Part shown: positions 52,794 to 61,933 of the stretch, in pieces
Numbering within the stretch: position 1 is the stretch's first letter
Layout of the letters: each line of letters starts with the position of its first letter
Assembly (NCBI RefSeq): GCF_020097155.1
Contig: NZ_CP083691.1
Location: forward strand, 496,001 to 560,000
Direction of reading: 5' to 3'
Length of the DNA stretch: 64,000 nt
From: Micrococcus porci
GTDB taxonomy: Bacteria > Actinomycetota > Actinomycetes > Actinomycetales > Micrococcaceae
Program-made: the position numbers and the translations under genes
Notes under the pieces: model-generated
The model's input: only the letters and a program-made list of their open reading frames with translations
Databases searched by the model: none
What the model was told of the DNA's origin: nothing

Positions 52794-55406
52794 TCAGACC
52801 GTCGCCAGCCCCTCCACCGGGCTGAGCCGAGCGGCCCGCCCCGCCGGGGCCAGGGAGGCCAGCAGGCCCGCGACGGCGGCCACCGCCACCACCAGCGCCA
52901 GCTCGGCCCACGGGACCTCGGGCCACACCAGCGCCCGGTCCTCGCCCAGCTGGGCGACGAGCTGGCCCAGCACCAGCTGGGAGCCGGCCCAGCCGTAGAG
53001 CACGCCCAGCCCGCATCCCAGCACCGCCGCGACGCCGGCCACGAGCACCGCCTCCACGGCGATCATCCCGCGCAGCCCGCCCCGGGTGAGGCCGAGGGCC
53101 CGCAGCAGCGCGTTCTCCCGGGTCCGCTCGATCACGGACAGGCTCAGCGTGTTCGCGACGCCGATCAGCGCGATCAGCACGGACACCGCCAGCAGCCCCA
53201 CGACGATCCACAGCAGGGCGTCGATGATCTGCGCGTACACGGCGCGCTCCGCGGCGCCGCCGTCCACGATGGACGCGCCCGCGCCGGCCGCGGCGGTGAG
53301 CGCGGCCGACATCTCCTGCAGGCGGTTCACCGAGACGTCGTCCGCGGCGGCGACCAGCACGAGTCCCGCCACGGCCTGGTCCTCGGCGGCGGGGCCGGCG
53401 GCGTCGGAGGCGGTGCCCGCGTCCGCGGCGACCCCGTGCCGGCGCACCCACTCTGCGGTCTCGGGGGTGAGGAACACGCCGGTGGTGAGCCCGGAGCCGC
53501 GCACGGAGGCGAGCCCGGAGACCCTCCCGTCCACCACGACCTCCGTGGTCGCCCCCGCCCAGGCGGGCACCAGGACGGAGGCGCCGTCACCGAGGGCGCG
53601 GTCCTGGCCGTCGGGCAGGGCGGCCACCACGGAGCGCAGCGCGTCCGCCTCCACGGCGTAGGCGGGGCTGCCGTTCACCGTGGCGCCCACGGGGGACGCC
53701 GCGGCCACGGAGCCGACGCCGTCCACCGCGCCCAGCGCCCGGGTGGCGGCGGCGAGGTCCCCGCCCGCGGGCACGGACACCACCAGGTCCACGGGGTACT
53801 CCTCGTCCAGGAGCGCGTCCAGCCGGATCTGGGCGGTGCGCCCGCCGGTGAGGACGAGCGCCACGAGCGTGGTGCCGATCAGCAGGGCGGACGCCGTCGC
53901 CGCGGTGCGCCGCCGGTGCCGGACGGCGTTGAGCCCGGCCAGCCGGCCCGGCACCCCCGCCGGGCGGGCCAGCACGGCGGCCGCACGCACGGCCCCGGGC
54001 ACGAACAGCCGGGCCAGCAGGAGCACGCCGAGGAAGGAGAGCACGCCGCCGCCGAGGGCGGCCGCGAACGCCGAGCCCCACGCGCCCCACCACATCAGGG
54101 CCGCCCCGCCGACGGCGAGCAGCAGCCCGAGCCCGGCGCGCACCAGGCCGACGCGGGAGCGCACCGGGGCCTCGTCCACCGGGCGCAGGGCCTGCACGGG
54201 GGCCACCCGCGTGGCCGCCCGGGCCGGGCCCAGCGCCGCGACGGCCGCCACGGCCGTGCCCAGCGCCACCGCCCCCGCCAGCGGGAGCCAGTCCACGCCC
54301 AGGGTGAGGGCGTCCGCGCCGAGCGCGCCGCGCGCCACGGCCACCACGGCCGCGGTCAGGCCCACGGCCAGCACGACGCCGGCCACGGCTCCCGTCAGGC
54401 CGGTCGCCACGGCCTCCAGCAGCACCGCGCCGCGCACCTGCCGGGCCTCGGCGCCCACGGCGCGCAGCAGGGCGAGCTCGCGGGTGCGCTGGGCGACGGG
54501 CACCTGGAACGTGTTGGCGATGACCAGGGCCGTCACCACGAGGGCCAGCAGGGCGAACCCGCCGAGCACCCAGCCGAGCAGGTCCGTGCCGCCGGAGAGC
54601 GAGGCCAGCTGGTCGCGCACCGCCTGGTCCGGGGTCTGCACGGCGGCAGGGACGCCGTCGTCGTGGAGGGCACGCGCGGCGGCCTCCGCCACGGCCTCCC
54701 GGTCCGCGCCCGGCGCCAGGCGCAGCAGCACGGCCGTCGTGTAGGGGACCTGCCCGTCCGGCGCGAGGTCCTGTGCCACGGGGCGGGACGCCCACACCTG
54801 GGCCTGGGAGGAGAGCATCGGGTCCGGGGACACGCTCGTCAGGCCCGTCACCGTGGCGCGCACGGGCGCCCGGGTCGGTTCCCCGGTCAGGGGCAGCTCG
54901 TCGCCCACGCCCACGCCGAGGGCGCGGGCCGTCTCCTCGTCCACGGCCACGCCGCGCGCGTCGGCCGGGTCGGGCAGGGCGCCGGCCACCGCGCGCACCC
55001 CCAGCAGGTCGGGGTGCGCCGGCGCGGGGATCACCGCCGCCGGCCGCGGGGTCCCGCCGCCCGGCGCGGCGGCCTCCGCGAACCCGGGGGTGGGCGCCCA
55101 TGCCTCGGCGACGTCGTCGAGGCGGGCCAGGGCGCCGGGCGTCTCCGGGGTGCCGGCCAGCGCCGCGAGCCGCTGCCCGGGCGGGGGGCCGGAGGCGTCT
55201 GCGGAGGTCTCGGGGTCGTCCTCGGGCTGGATCACGAGGTCCGCTCCCGCGTAGACGGAGCCGAGGGTGGTGCGCAGGGTCGCCTGCGCGGTGGAGGCCA
55301 CCAGGAAGGAGGCGGCCAGGAACATGGTGCCGATCAGCACGGCCAGCACCACGGAGGCGTAGCGGCGCCGCCGGGCGCGCAGCTGGGACAGGGCCACGGT
55401 CCACAT
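52794..55406 (-). CDS. FtsX-type ABC permease
   Basis: 870 residues of the MacB/LolC-type permease: an N-terminal span (LSQLRARRRRYASVVLAVLIGTMFL), a large extracytoplasmic domain (about 45-260), three spans, a central span pair, a second extracytoplasmic domain (about 520-690), and three C-terminal spans (RTRENALLRALGLTRGGLRGM). The two FtsX domains are at about 270-390 and 730-860. Partner ATPase is encoded one base upstream. Lipoprotein, lipid or antibiotic handling is plausible; no evidence decides. Confidence 0.9.
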   Translation of the reverse strand: MWTVALSQLRARRRRYASVVLAVLIGTMFLAASFLVASTAQATLRTTLGSVYAGADLVIQPEDDPETSADASGPPPGQRLAALAGTPETPGALARLDDVAEAWAPTPGFAEAAAPGGGTPRPAAVIPAPAHPDLLGVRAVAGALPDPADARGVAVDEETARALGVGVGDELPLTGEPTRAPVRATVTGLTSVSPDPMLSSQAQVWASRPVAQDLAPDGQVPYTTAVLLRLAPGADREAVAEAAARALHDDGVPAAVQTPDQAVRDQLASLSGGTDLLGWVLGGFALLALVVTALVIANTFQVPVAQRTRELALLRAVGAEARQVRGAVLLEAVATGLTGAVAGVVLAVGLTAAVVAVARGALGADALTLGVDWLPLAGAVALGTAVAAVAALGPARAATRVAPVQALRPVDEAPVRSRVGLVRAGLGLLLAVGGAALMWWGAWGSAFAAALGGGVLSFLGVLLLARLFVPGAVRAAAVLARPAGVPGRLAGLNAVRHRRRTAATASALLIGTTLVALVLTGGRTAQIRLDALLDEEYPVDLVVSVPAGGDLAAATRALGAVDGVGSVAAASPVGATVNGSPAYAVEADALRSVVAALPDGQDRALGDGASVLVPAWAGATTEVVVDGRVSGLASVRGSGLTTGVFLTPETAEWVRRHGVAADAGTASDAAGPAAEDQAVAGLVLVAAADDVSVNRLQEMSAALTAAAGAGASIVDGGAAERAVYAQIIDALLWIVVGLLAVSVLIALIGVANTLSLSVIERTRENALLRALGLTRGGLRGMIAVEAVLVAGVAAVLGCGLGVLYGWAGSQLVLGQLVAQLGEDRALVWPEVPWAELALVVAVAAVAGLLASLAPAGRAARLSPVEGLATV

Positions 55407-55407
55407 C

Positions 55408-56265
55408 TCAGCGGCCCCCGTCCTGCGGGAGCGGCCGGCCCTGCGGGAGGGGCCGGCCCTGCTGCAGGGCCGTGAGGGCCTCGGCCACCCGCTCGGCCGT
55501 GGGCGCGTGCAGCTCCCCGGCCAGCGCGCCGTCCGCCAGGAGGACCACCCGGTCCGCCGCGGCGGCGGCCACCGGGTCGTGGGTGACCATGATGACGGTC
55601 TGCCCGGTCTCCCGCGTGGCGCGCCGCAGCAGGTCCAGGACCTGGGCGCCGGTCGCCGAGTCCAGGTTGCCGGTGGGCTCGTCCCCGAAGACGACGTCGG
55701 GCCGCGTCAGCAGCGCCCGCGCCACCGCGACCCGCTGCTGCTGGCCGCCGGAGAGCTCGTGCGGACGGTGGGCGAGGCGGTCCGACAGGCCCAGCCGGTC
55801 CACGATCTCCGCCAGCCACGCCCGGTCCGGGGTGCGTCCGGCCAGCTCCATCGGCAGGACGATGTTCTGCTCCGCCGTGAGGGTGGGCACCAGGTTGAAC
55901 GCCTGGAACACGAAGCCCACGCGGTCCCGGCGCACGCGGGTCAGCGCGGCGTCGGACAGGCCCGTGATCACCGTGTCCCCCAGGGTGACGACGCCGGCGT
56001 CCGGCGTGTCCAGCCCCGCGAGGCAGTGCATGAGCGTGGACTTGCCCGAGCCGGAGGGGCCCATGATCGCCGTGAACCGGCCGGTCTCCACGTCCACGTC
56101 CACCCCGCGCAGCGCGTGCACCGCCGCGTCCCCGCGGCCGTACGTCTTGGTCAGCCCGCGGGCGGAGACGGCCGGGGCCGGCGGGGCAGCGGCGTGGGCG
56201 AGGGGTGTGGCCAGGGCGTGGGCGCCGGCGTCGTGCGCGGCGGAGCGGGGCGAGGTGATGTCCAT
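55408..56265 (-). CDS. ABC ATPase of the MacB/LolD type
   Basis: 285 residues with all motifs intact: Walker A GPSGSGKST, Q-loop FVFQAFNLVP, signature ELSGGQQQRVA, Walker B VVFGDEPTGNLDS, H-loop MVTHD. A 30-residue N-terminal tail and a C-terminal tail with the short duplication GRPLPQGRPLPQ. It powers the FtsX-type permease encoded one base downstream. The nearby two-component system at 57-59 kb may control it, as is usual for such transporters (inference). Confidence 0.9.
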   Translation of the reverse strand: MDITSPRSAAHDAGAHALATPLAHAAAPPAPAVSARGLTKTYGRGDAAVHALRGVDVDVETGRFTAIMGPSGSGKSTLMHCLAGLDTPDAGVVTLGDTVITGLSDAALTRVRRDRVGFVFQAFNLVPTLTAEQNIVLPMELAGRTPDRAWLAEIVDRLGLSDRLAHRPHELSGGQQQRVAVARALLTRPDVVFGDEPTGNLDSATGAQVLDLLRRATRETGQTVIMVTHDPVAAAAADRVVLLADGALAGELHAPTAERVAEALTALQQGRPLPQGRPLPQDGGR

Positions 56266-56373
56266 GCCACCAGGGTCCCGCGGGGCCCCGCCGTCGGGAT
56301 CGGAGCGCGGGAGGGACTGTCGCGGGGCCTGGCCGCGGAGGACCTCGCTTCCCTGCTGGCCGCCCAGGAGCGC

Positions 56374-56625
56374 ATGCAGGAGGAGGACACCCCGCCCGCG
56401 GAGGCCATGGGCCGTGCCGAGGACGCCGTCATGGGGCTCGCGGACCGGGCCGTGGACCTGGCGCGCGAGGCCGGCCTGGTGGGCGACGACGTCACCGGCC
56501 GGGCCTACATGAACGGGCTGATCGCGGTGACCCGGCCGCCCCTGCCGGCCCTGGAGTCCTGCCGGGACGACCTCGAGGACTGGCTGCTGACCGTGTTCCT
56601 GCGGGGTCTGCGCCCGGCCGCCTGA
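56374..56625 (+). CDS. Small acidic hypothetical protein, possibly truncated
   Basis: An 83-codon frame (acidic helix-like ERMQEEDTPPAEAMG, then DVTGRAYMNGLIAVTRPPLP and a conserved-looking WLLTVFLRGLRP end). AGGAG lies three bases before the ATG at 56374. The open frame reads further upstream with protein-like composition but has no better start, so this could be the end of a longer, decayed gene. Not recognised. Confidence 0.4.
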   Translation: MQEEDTPPAEAMGRAEDAVMGLADRAVDLAREAGLVGDDVTGRAYMNGLIAVTRPPLPALESCRDDLEDWLLTVFLRGLRPAA

Positions 56626-56650
56626 CGCCGCCGCGGCCCCAGCCCGGAGG

Positions 56651-56944
56651 TCAGTCCTCCAGCGACGGGCGGGTGAACGCCAGCGTCAGCGCCCCCGCCA
56701 GCCCGGACGCGCCGAGGCTCAACAGCACGCGCAGGAGCGGCCCCAGGTCCGTGGCCAGCGCCAGGCCCGCCATGACCAGGGCCGCCGTGACCAGCGCCAG
56801 GAAGAACGCGAGGCACTCGGCGTCGCCGCGCTCACGCTCGCGGTCCGACGGCGACGTCCCCTCCGGCTCACGGGCGGCGGGCGGGACGGCGGTGACGGGC
56901 GGGACGGCGGGTGCGGCGGGGGAGGGGGCGGGGGCGGCGCTCAT
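56651..56944 (-). CDS. Small two-span membrane protein
   Basis: 97 residues: a Pro/Ala-rich N-terminal half, a charged cluster (SDRERERGDAE), then two hydrophobic segments (about 45-65 and 68-88) and an acidic end. No family recognised. AAGGA precedes the ATG. Confidence 0.6.
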   Translation of the reverse strand: MSAAPAPSPAAPAVPPVTAVPPAAREPEGTSPSDRERERGDAECLAFFLALVTAALVMAGLALATDLGPLLRVLLSLGASGLAGALTLAFTRPSLED

Positions 56945-57110
56945 GGGGGTCCTTCGGTGCGGTCGGAGGTGGGTGTCCCAGGTGAGACCAGGATGTCGCG
57001 CCGGTGCCGTCGGCCGGCACCCTCCTGGGGCTGAACCGCGCCGGAGGGGGGTCATCCCTGGGTAGGAGCCCCGCTGGCCGAAGGTGCCGCGAGGCCGGGC
57101 AAGGGCCGGC

Positions 57111-57809
57111 TCAGAACCCCACGAGCCCCGTCCGGTGCGCGATCAGCACCGCCTGCACCCGGTCGCGTGCCGAGAGCTTCGCCAGGACCCGCCCCACGTG
57201 CGTCTTGACGGTGGCCTCGGAGAGCACCAGCTGGGCGGCGATCTCCGGGTTCGCCGCGCCCTGGCCCATGAGCACGAGCACCTCCCGCTCGCGCGGGGTG
57301 AGGGAGCCGACGGCGGCCTGCTCGTCCGCGCACTCGGCGCTGCGGGCCGCGTCCTGGCGCAGCCGCGGCGCCATGTGGGCCAGCAGCCGCCGCGTCGTCG
57401 ACGGGGCGATCACCGCGTCCCCGCCGTGCACCGTGCGGATCGCGGCGAGCAGCTCCTCGGGCGGTGCGTCCTTGAGCAGGAACCCGGAGGCCCCGGCCTC
57501 GATCGCGTCCATCACGTGCTCGTCCAGGTCGAACGTCGTCAGCACCACCACGCGCGGCGCATCGGGCCGGCGCAGCAGGGCGCGCGTGGCCTCGATCCCG
57601 TCCATCTCCGGCATCCGCACGTCCATGAGCACGACGTCGGCGCCCGCCACGGCCACGGAGGCCGCCGCCTCGCGGCCGTCGGAGGCCTGCGCCACCACGG
57701 TCAGGTCCGGCTGGGAGTCGATCAGCATGGCCAGGCCGGAGCGGATCAGGGCCTGGTCGTCCACGAGGGCCACGCGGATGGGGGTCGGCTGGGCGTCGTC
57801 GGGGCTCAT
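57111..57809 (-). CDS. NarL/LuxR-type response regulator
   Basis: 232 residues. Receiver (about 10-125) with acidic pocket VALVDDQ, phospho-Asp in [13 protein letters not shown], Thr in [10 protein letters not shown] and Lys in [10 protein letters not shown]. LuxR helix-turn-helix at about 165-225 ([22 protein letters not shown], then [14 protein letters not shown]). Third gene of an operon after a nitronate monooxygenase-like gene and a histidine kinase. GGGAGGATG precedes the ATG. Confidence 0.93.
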   Translation of the reverse strand: MSPDDAQPTPIRVALVDDQALIRSGLAMLIDSQPDLTVVAQASDGREAAASVAVAGADVVLMDVRMPEMDGIEATRALLRRPDAPRVVVLTTFDLDEHVMDAIEAGASGFLLKDAPPEELLAAIRTVHGGDAVIAPSTTRRLLAHMAPRLRQDAARSAECADEQAAVGSLTPREREVLVLMGQGAANPEIAAQLVLSEATVKTHVGRVLAKLSARDRVQAVLIAHRTGLVGF

Positions 57810-57862
57810 ACGGGCATCCTCCCAGACGTCGCCGACCTCCGCGCTGCGCCGACCGCGGCCCG

Positions 57863-59149
57863 TCAGACGTCCGCGTACGGCAGCTCGGCCCAGACCCGCC
57901 ACCCGGCGCCGACGCGCGGCCCGGCCTCCATGGTCCCGCCGAACAGCGCCACGCGCTCGGCGATCCCGCGCAGGCCCTGGCCGCTGCCGGTGGTCTCGGC
58001 GTCGGCCTGGCTGCGCCCGTCGTCGTCGGCCTGGATCTCCAGTCCGCGTGCGGTCCAGCGGAGGGTGAGGAAGGCGTGCGCCCCCTCCCCGCCGTGGCGC
58101 AGCGTGTTGGTGAGGGCCTCCTGGACGGTGCGGTAGGCCGTGAGCTCGCCGCCGGCGGGCAGGTCGCGGCGCGGGCTCCCCTGCTCGAGCAGGGAGATCT
58201 CCAGCCCGGACAGGCGCAGGGTCTGGAACAGGGCGGGCAGGTCGGCGAGGCCGGGCGGGGCGCGGTGCCCGTCCGGGGCGGCGGGATCGCGGCGGGCGCG
58301 GTCGGGGCCGCCGGTGGGCTCGGCGGGGCCGCGCAGCACGCCCAGCAGCTGGCGCATGTCCGCCAGGGCGGAGCGGCCGGTCTGGCCGATGGTCTCCAGG
58401 GTCTCGACGGCGAGCTCCGGCTTGGCGGCGGCCGCGTACCGGGCGCCGTCGGCCTGGCTGATGATCACCTGCAGGGAGTGGGCCACGATGTCGTGCATCT
58501 CGCGCGCGATGTGGCTGCGCTCGTCGGCGGCGGCGAGCTCGCGCTCCTGCAGGGCCTGCGTCTCGAGGCGCCGGGCGCGGTCCTCGAGGGCCTGCACGGC
58601 CAGCCGGCGGTTGCGGACCACGTCCCCGAACGCCCACGCGGTGAGCACGGCCATCCCGCACAGGACGGCCATGACCACCATGGCCACCGGCTCTGCGGGG
58701 GACTGGACCTGCACACCGTCGGGCGTGGTGAACCGGGGCGGGAACAGCCACACCTTCAGCCCGTTGGCCAGGCCCCCGGCCAGGCCCGTGGCGAGCCCGG
58801 CGAGGGACGCCCAGCGGGGCCCGATCGCGGCCAGGTTGTAGACGGTGGCCGGGACCATGGCCAGCGCGATCGTGAACTCGGGTCCGACGGCCAGGTGCAG
58901 CAGGGCCCCGGCGACGGTCACCCCCGCGGCGGCCACGGGCCGCACCCGGCGCAGCCCCCATGCGCCGGTCATGAGCAGGCCGGCGACGACGGTGCCGGCC
59001 GTCTGCCAGGCCGCGGGGCTGCCGACGCCGCCGCCGAGCATCACGAGGGGCGCCAGCACCAGCACCAGGGTGAGCAGCACGGCCGCGGTGACGTCCGTGC
59101 GCACCGGGTGTCGGCGGAGCAGGACGTCCAGGCGGCGCAGCGGGTTCAC
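57863..59149 (-). CDS. Histidine kinase (HisKA_3, DesK/NarX-like)
   Basis: 428 residues. Six N-terminal membrane segments (about 20-195) without a large sensor domain. The HisKA_3 phospho-acceptor is His in EERSHIAREMHDIVAHSLQVI (around 220), and the ATPase domain has EALTNTLRHGG and GQGLRGIAERVALFGG. It probably phosphorylates the response regulator encoded 53 bp downstream. The GTG start overlaps the upstream stop (GTGA). Confidence 0.92.
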   Translation of the reverse strand: MNPLRRLDVLLRRHPVRTDVTAAVLLTLVLVLAPLVMLGGGVGSPAAWQTAGTVVAGLLMTGAWGLRRVRPVAAAGVTVAGALLHLAVGPEFTIALAMVPATVYNLAAIGPRWASLAGLATGLAGGLANGLKVWLFPPRFTTPDGVQVQSPAEPVAMVVMAVLCGMAVLTAWAFGDVVRNRRLAVQALEDRARRLETQALQERELAAADERSHIAREMHDIVAHSLQVIISQADGARYAAAAKPELAVETLETIGQTGRSALADMRQLLGVLRGPAEPTGGPDRARRDPAAPDGHRAPPGLADLPALFQTLRLSGLEISLLEQGSPRRDLPAGGELTAYRTVQEALTNTLRHGGEGAHAFLTLRWTARGLEIQADDDGRSQADAETTGSGQGLRGIAERVALFGGTMEAGPRVGAGWRVWAELPYADV

Positions 59150-60324
59150 GGCTCAGCCCGGGGGGCCAGGGAGGCGAGCACCTCCGCGGCGCCGACCTCC
59201 TCCACGCGGTGCGCGCCGGTGCCGGCCCACAGGTGCACGTGCTCCAGGTCCCCCTCCTCGGCCGCGGCCCGCCGCAGCGGCCCGGTGAGCCCGTTGACCT
59301 CGGGGTACGCGGCGGGGGCGTCGTGGTGCTCGTCCATGAACGGGGTGACGAGGCCGCGGGCCCAGCGCCCCGTGTAGGCGCGGGTCAGGGCGGTGGAGGC
59401 GGCGCCGTCGTCGGGATGGGCGAAGGCGACGCCGGCCGAGGCCTGGCGCAGCGCGGTGCGATGCGCCGCGGAGGTGCCGGCCTCGGGGGTGAGCAGGAAC
59501 GCGGTGCCCGCGGCGACGGCCACGGCCCCGGCCTCCAGCAGGGGACGCACCTGCGCGCCGTCGGTGATCCCGCCGGCGGCCACGAGCGGCACGGCGGCCG
59601 GGCCGAGGGCGTGGCGCACCGCGAACACCAGGGTGCGCAGGTCGGTGATGCCCGGGCGGCCCTGGGGGTCCAGGGTGGCCCGGTGTCCGCCCGCCTTGGG
59701 GCCCTGGACCACCAGGAACCGGGCCCCGCTCGCGACGGCGGCCATCGCCTCCGCGGGGCTCGTCACCGTCACGCCGGCCGGGATCCCGGCCGCGTCCAGG
59801 CGGGCGAACACGTCCGGGGCGGGCAGCCCGAACGTGAAGGACACCGCCGGCCAGGACTGCTCCTCGGCGGCGGCGAGCATGTCCTCGAACGCGGCGCGCT
59901 CGGCGTCGGGGTCCGGGGTGACCGTCAGGACGGAGGGCAGCTCCGCGCCGAGGTCCGCGGCCAGGGGCGCCAGGCGCTCCCGGTAGGAGGCCACCGCCTG
60001 GGCGCGCGCGATCCGGGCGGCGCCGCCGCGGGCCGAGGCGGCCACGGCCGTGTTCACCGCGTCCGGCACGAAGAGGTTCACACCGAACCGGCCGGCCTCC
60101 TCGGGGGCGGTGAGCAGGGCGCGCAGTCCGTCCACCTGCTCCCGGACCTGCGCGGCGGACCGCATGCCGCCGGCCAGGAACGCGCCGCCGCCGGCCCGGA
60201 TCACCGCGGCCGCCAGCTCCGGGGTGGAGGGCCCGCCGGCCATGGGCGCCGCGAGCACCGGCACGGGCGGGTCCAGCGGGGCCGGGACGGGCGCGGGGAC
60301 GGACGGGACGGTCGTCGAGCTCAT
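59146..60324 (-). CDS. Nitronate monooxygenase (2-nitropropane dioxygenase family)
   Basis: 392 residues, FMN-binding TIM barrel: AAPMAGGPSTPELAAAV at the start, VTVTSPAEAMAAVASGARFLVVQGPKAGGH with the family's histidine, and VAAGGITDGAQVRPLLEAGAVAVAAGTAFLLTPEA as the phosphate-binding loop. Oxidises alkyl nitronates such as propionate 3-nitronate. TACGCT six bases before the ATG is a leaderless pattern. First gene of the operon with the kinase and regulator. Confidence 0.9.
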   Translation of the reverse strand: MSSTTVPSVPAPVPAPLDPPVPVLAAPMAGGPSTPELAAAVIRAGGGAFLAGGMRSAAQVREQVDGLRALLTAPEEAGRFGVNLFVPDAVNTAVAASARGGAARIARAQAVASYRERLAPLAADLGAELPSVLTVTPDPDAERAAFEDMLAAAEEQSWPAVSFTFGLPAPDVFARLDAAGIPAGVTVTSPAEAMAAVASGARFLVVQGPKAGGHRATLDPQGRPGITDLRTLVFAVRHALGPAAVPLVAAGGITDGAQVRPLLEAGAVAVAAGTAFLLTPEAGTSAAHRTALRQASAGVAFAHPDDGAASTALTRAYTGRWARGLVTPFMDEHHDAPAAYPEVNGLTGPLRRAAAEEGDLEHVHLWAGTGAHRVEEVGAAEVLASLAPRAEP

Positions 60325-60422
60325 GCGCCCAGCGTAGGACCCCCGGCCCCGCCGGTCAGGGGGTCCTACAGTGATGGGGGCCGGACGCGCCCGTCGTCGA
60401 GCTGAGGAGGGAGGGCGGAGCC

Positions 60423-61877
60423 ATGCAGGTGCTGCTCGCCCTGGCGCCCATCCTGCTGACCCTGGGCCTGCTGATGACGCGCCTGCCCGCCTGGGCGGCG
60501 CCCGCCGCGGGCTCCGTGGCCGCCGTCGTCCTGGGCCTGACGGTGTTCGGCGTGGACCCGGCCGTGCTGGGCGCGGCGGTGGGGCACGGGGTGCCGACCG
60601 TGCTCGAGATCCTGGCGATCATCGCCGGCGGCATCACCCTCTCCCGCGTGATGGAGCACTCCGGCGCGCACGCCCGGCTGGGCGGCTGGCTGTCCGCGGG
60701 CAACGGCCCCACCCTGGCCACGGCCCTGCTCATGGTGCACGGCGTCATCCCGTTCCTGGAGACCGTCACCGGGTTCGGGGTGTCCCTGGTGGTGGGCGTC
60801 CCGCTGCTGCTCGGCCTCGGGTTCACCGCCTACCGGGCGGCGCTGCTCTCGGTGCTCTCGCTGACGATCGGCGTGTGGGGCTCCATGGCGCCGGGCACGC
60901 TCATGGGCGCCCGCCTGGCCGGCCTGGACGTCCAGGAGGTCGGGGTCACGGCCGCGGTGTTCAACCTGCCCGCCTCACTCGTGGCCGGCGTGGCCACGGT
61001 CCTGGCGGTGCGCGGCGCCCGCGGCCTGCGCGACGACAGCGCCCCCGCCCGCCTGGCACCCTGGCTCGGCGTCGCGCTCGCCTCCGGGACGGCCCAGTGG
61101 GCGCTGATCCTCGGTGCCAACCTGCTGGTCGGCACGGCACCGGCGGGCGCCGTGGCGACCTTCGCGCTCACCCTGGCCTGGCTGCTCGTGATCCGCCGCG
61201 GCCGACTCACCCCCGGGCCGGGGCGGGACGTCGTCCCCTACGTGACGCTCATGGCGGGCACCGTGCTCGGCACCACCGCCGAGGACGCGCTGGGGCTGAC
61301 GGGGCCGCTGTCCGTCGTCGGGACTCCGGCCCTGTGGTCCTTCGTGGCGGTGGGCGTGGGCCTGCGGCTCCTGGACCTCGACGCCGCCGCGCGGCGCACC
61401 GTCCCCCGCGAGTCACTCCGGCTCTGGCGCGGCACCGCGGTCCCCAACGCGCTCTACGTGGCGTTCGGCCTGGTGCTCTCCGCGGGCGGGGCGTCCCCTG
61501 CGCTCGCGGGCGCGCTGAGCGGCCTGGGGGAGTCCTACCTGGCGGCCATGCCGTTCATCGGGGCCTTCGCGGGGTTCGTCACGGCGTCCAACACGGGGGC
61601 GATGGCCCTGGTGGGGCCGCTGCAGATGGACACGGGCGCGGCCCTGGGAGTGCCCCCGGCGTGGTCCAACGGACTGCACAACGCGGCCGCGGGGTGGGGC
61701 ATCATCGCCGGCCCGGCCCGCATCCAGGTGGCCCACGGCATGGCCGCCCCCGCCCAGACCCCGGACATGCCGGGCCGGGCCGTGAGCCCCCGTGGCCTGG
61801 TCGCGGCCCTGTTGCCGGCCTCGCTCGCGGGCGTGGCGGGGATGTCCCTCATGGGGTGGCTCCTGCTGCCGCGGTGA
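60423..61877 (+). CDS. L-lactate permease (LctP) family transporter
   Basis: 484 residues, about thirteen membrane segments. Signatures of the LctP family: FLETVTGFGVSLVVGVPLLLGLGF and, late, FVTASNTGAMALVGPLQM followed by NGLHNAAAGWG. It likely imports lactate or glycolate with protons; no lactate dehydrogenase gene is next to it. GGAGGGCGG sits before the ATG, and TACAGT (60367-60372) may be its -10. It stands between two two-component systems. Confidence 0.82.
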   Translation: MQVLLALAPILLTLGLLMTRLPAWAAPAAGSVAAVVLGLTVFGVDPAVLGAAVGHGVPTVLEILAIIAGGITLSRVMEHSGAHARLGGWLSAGNGPTLATALLMVHGVIPFLETVTGFGVSLVVGVPLLLGLGFTAYRAALLSVLSLTIGVWGSMAPGTLMGARLAGLDVQEVGVTAAVFNLPASLVAGVATVLAVRGARGLRDDSAPARLAPWLGVALASGTAQWALILGANLLVGTAPAGAVATFALTLAWLLVIRRGRLTPGPGRDVVPYVTLMAGTVLGTTAEDALGLTGPLSVVGTPALWSFVAVGVGLRLLDLDAAARRTVPRESLRLWRGTAVPNALYVAFGLVLSAGGASPALAGALSGLGESYLAAMPFIGAFAGFVTASNTGAMALVGPLQMDTGAALGVPPAWSNGLHNAAAGWGIIAGPARIQVAHGMAAPAQTPDMPGRAVSPRGLVAALLPASLAGVAGMSLMGWLLLPR

Positions 61878-61933
61878 GGCAGGGGCAGGCGCGGTCGGCG
61901 GCCGCTCATGCCCGGCGGCCCACGGCGGCCGGC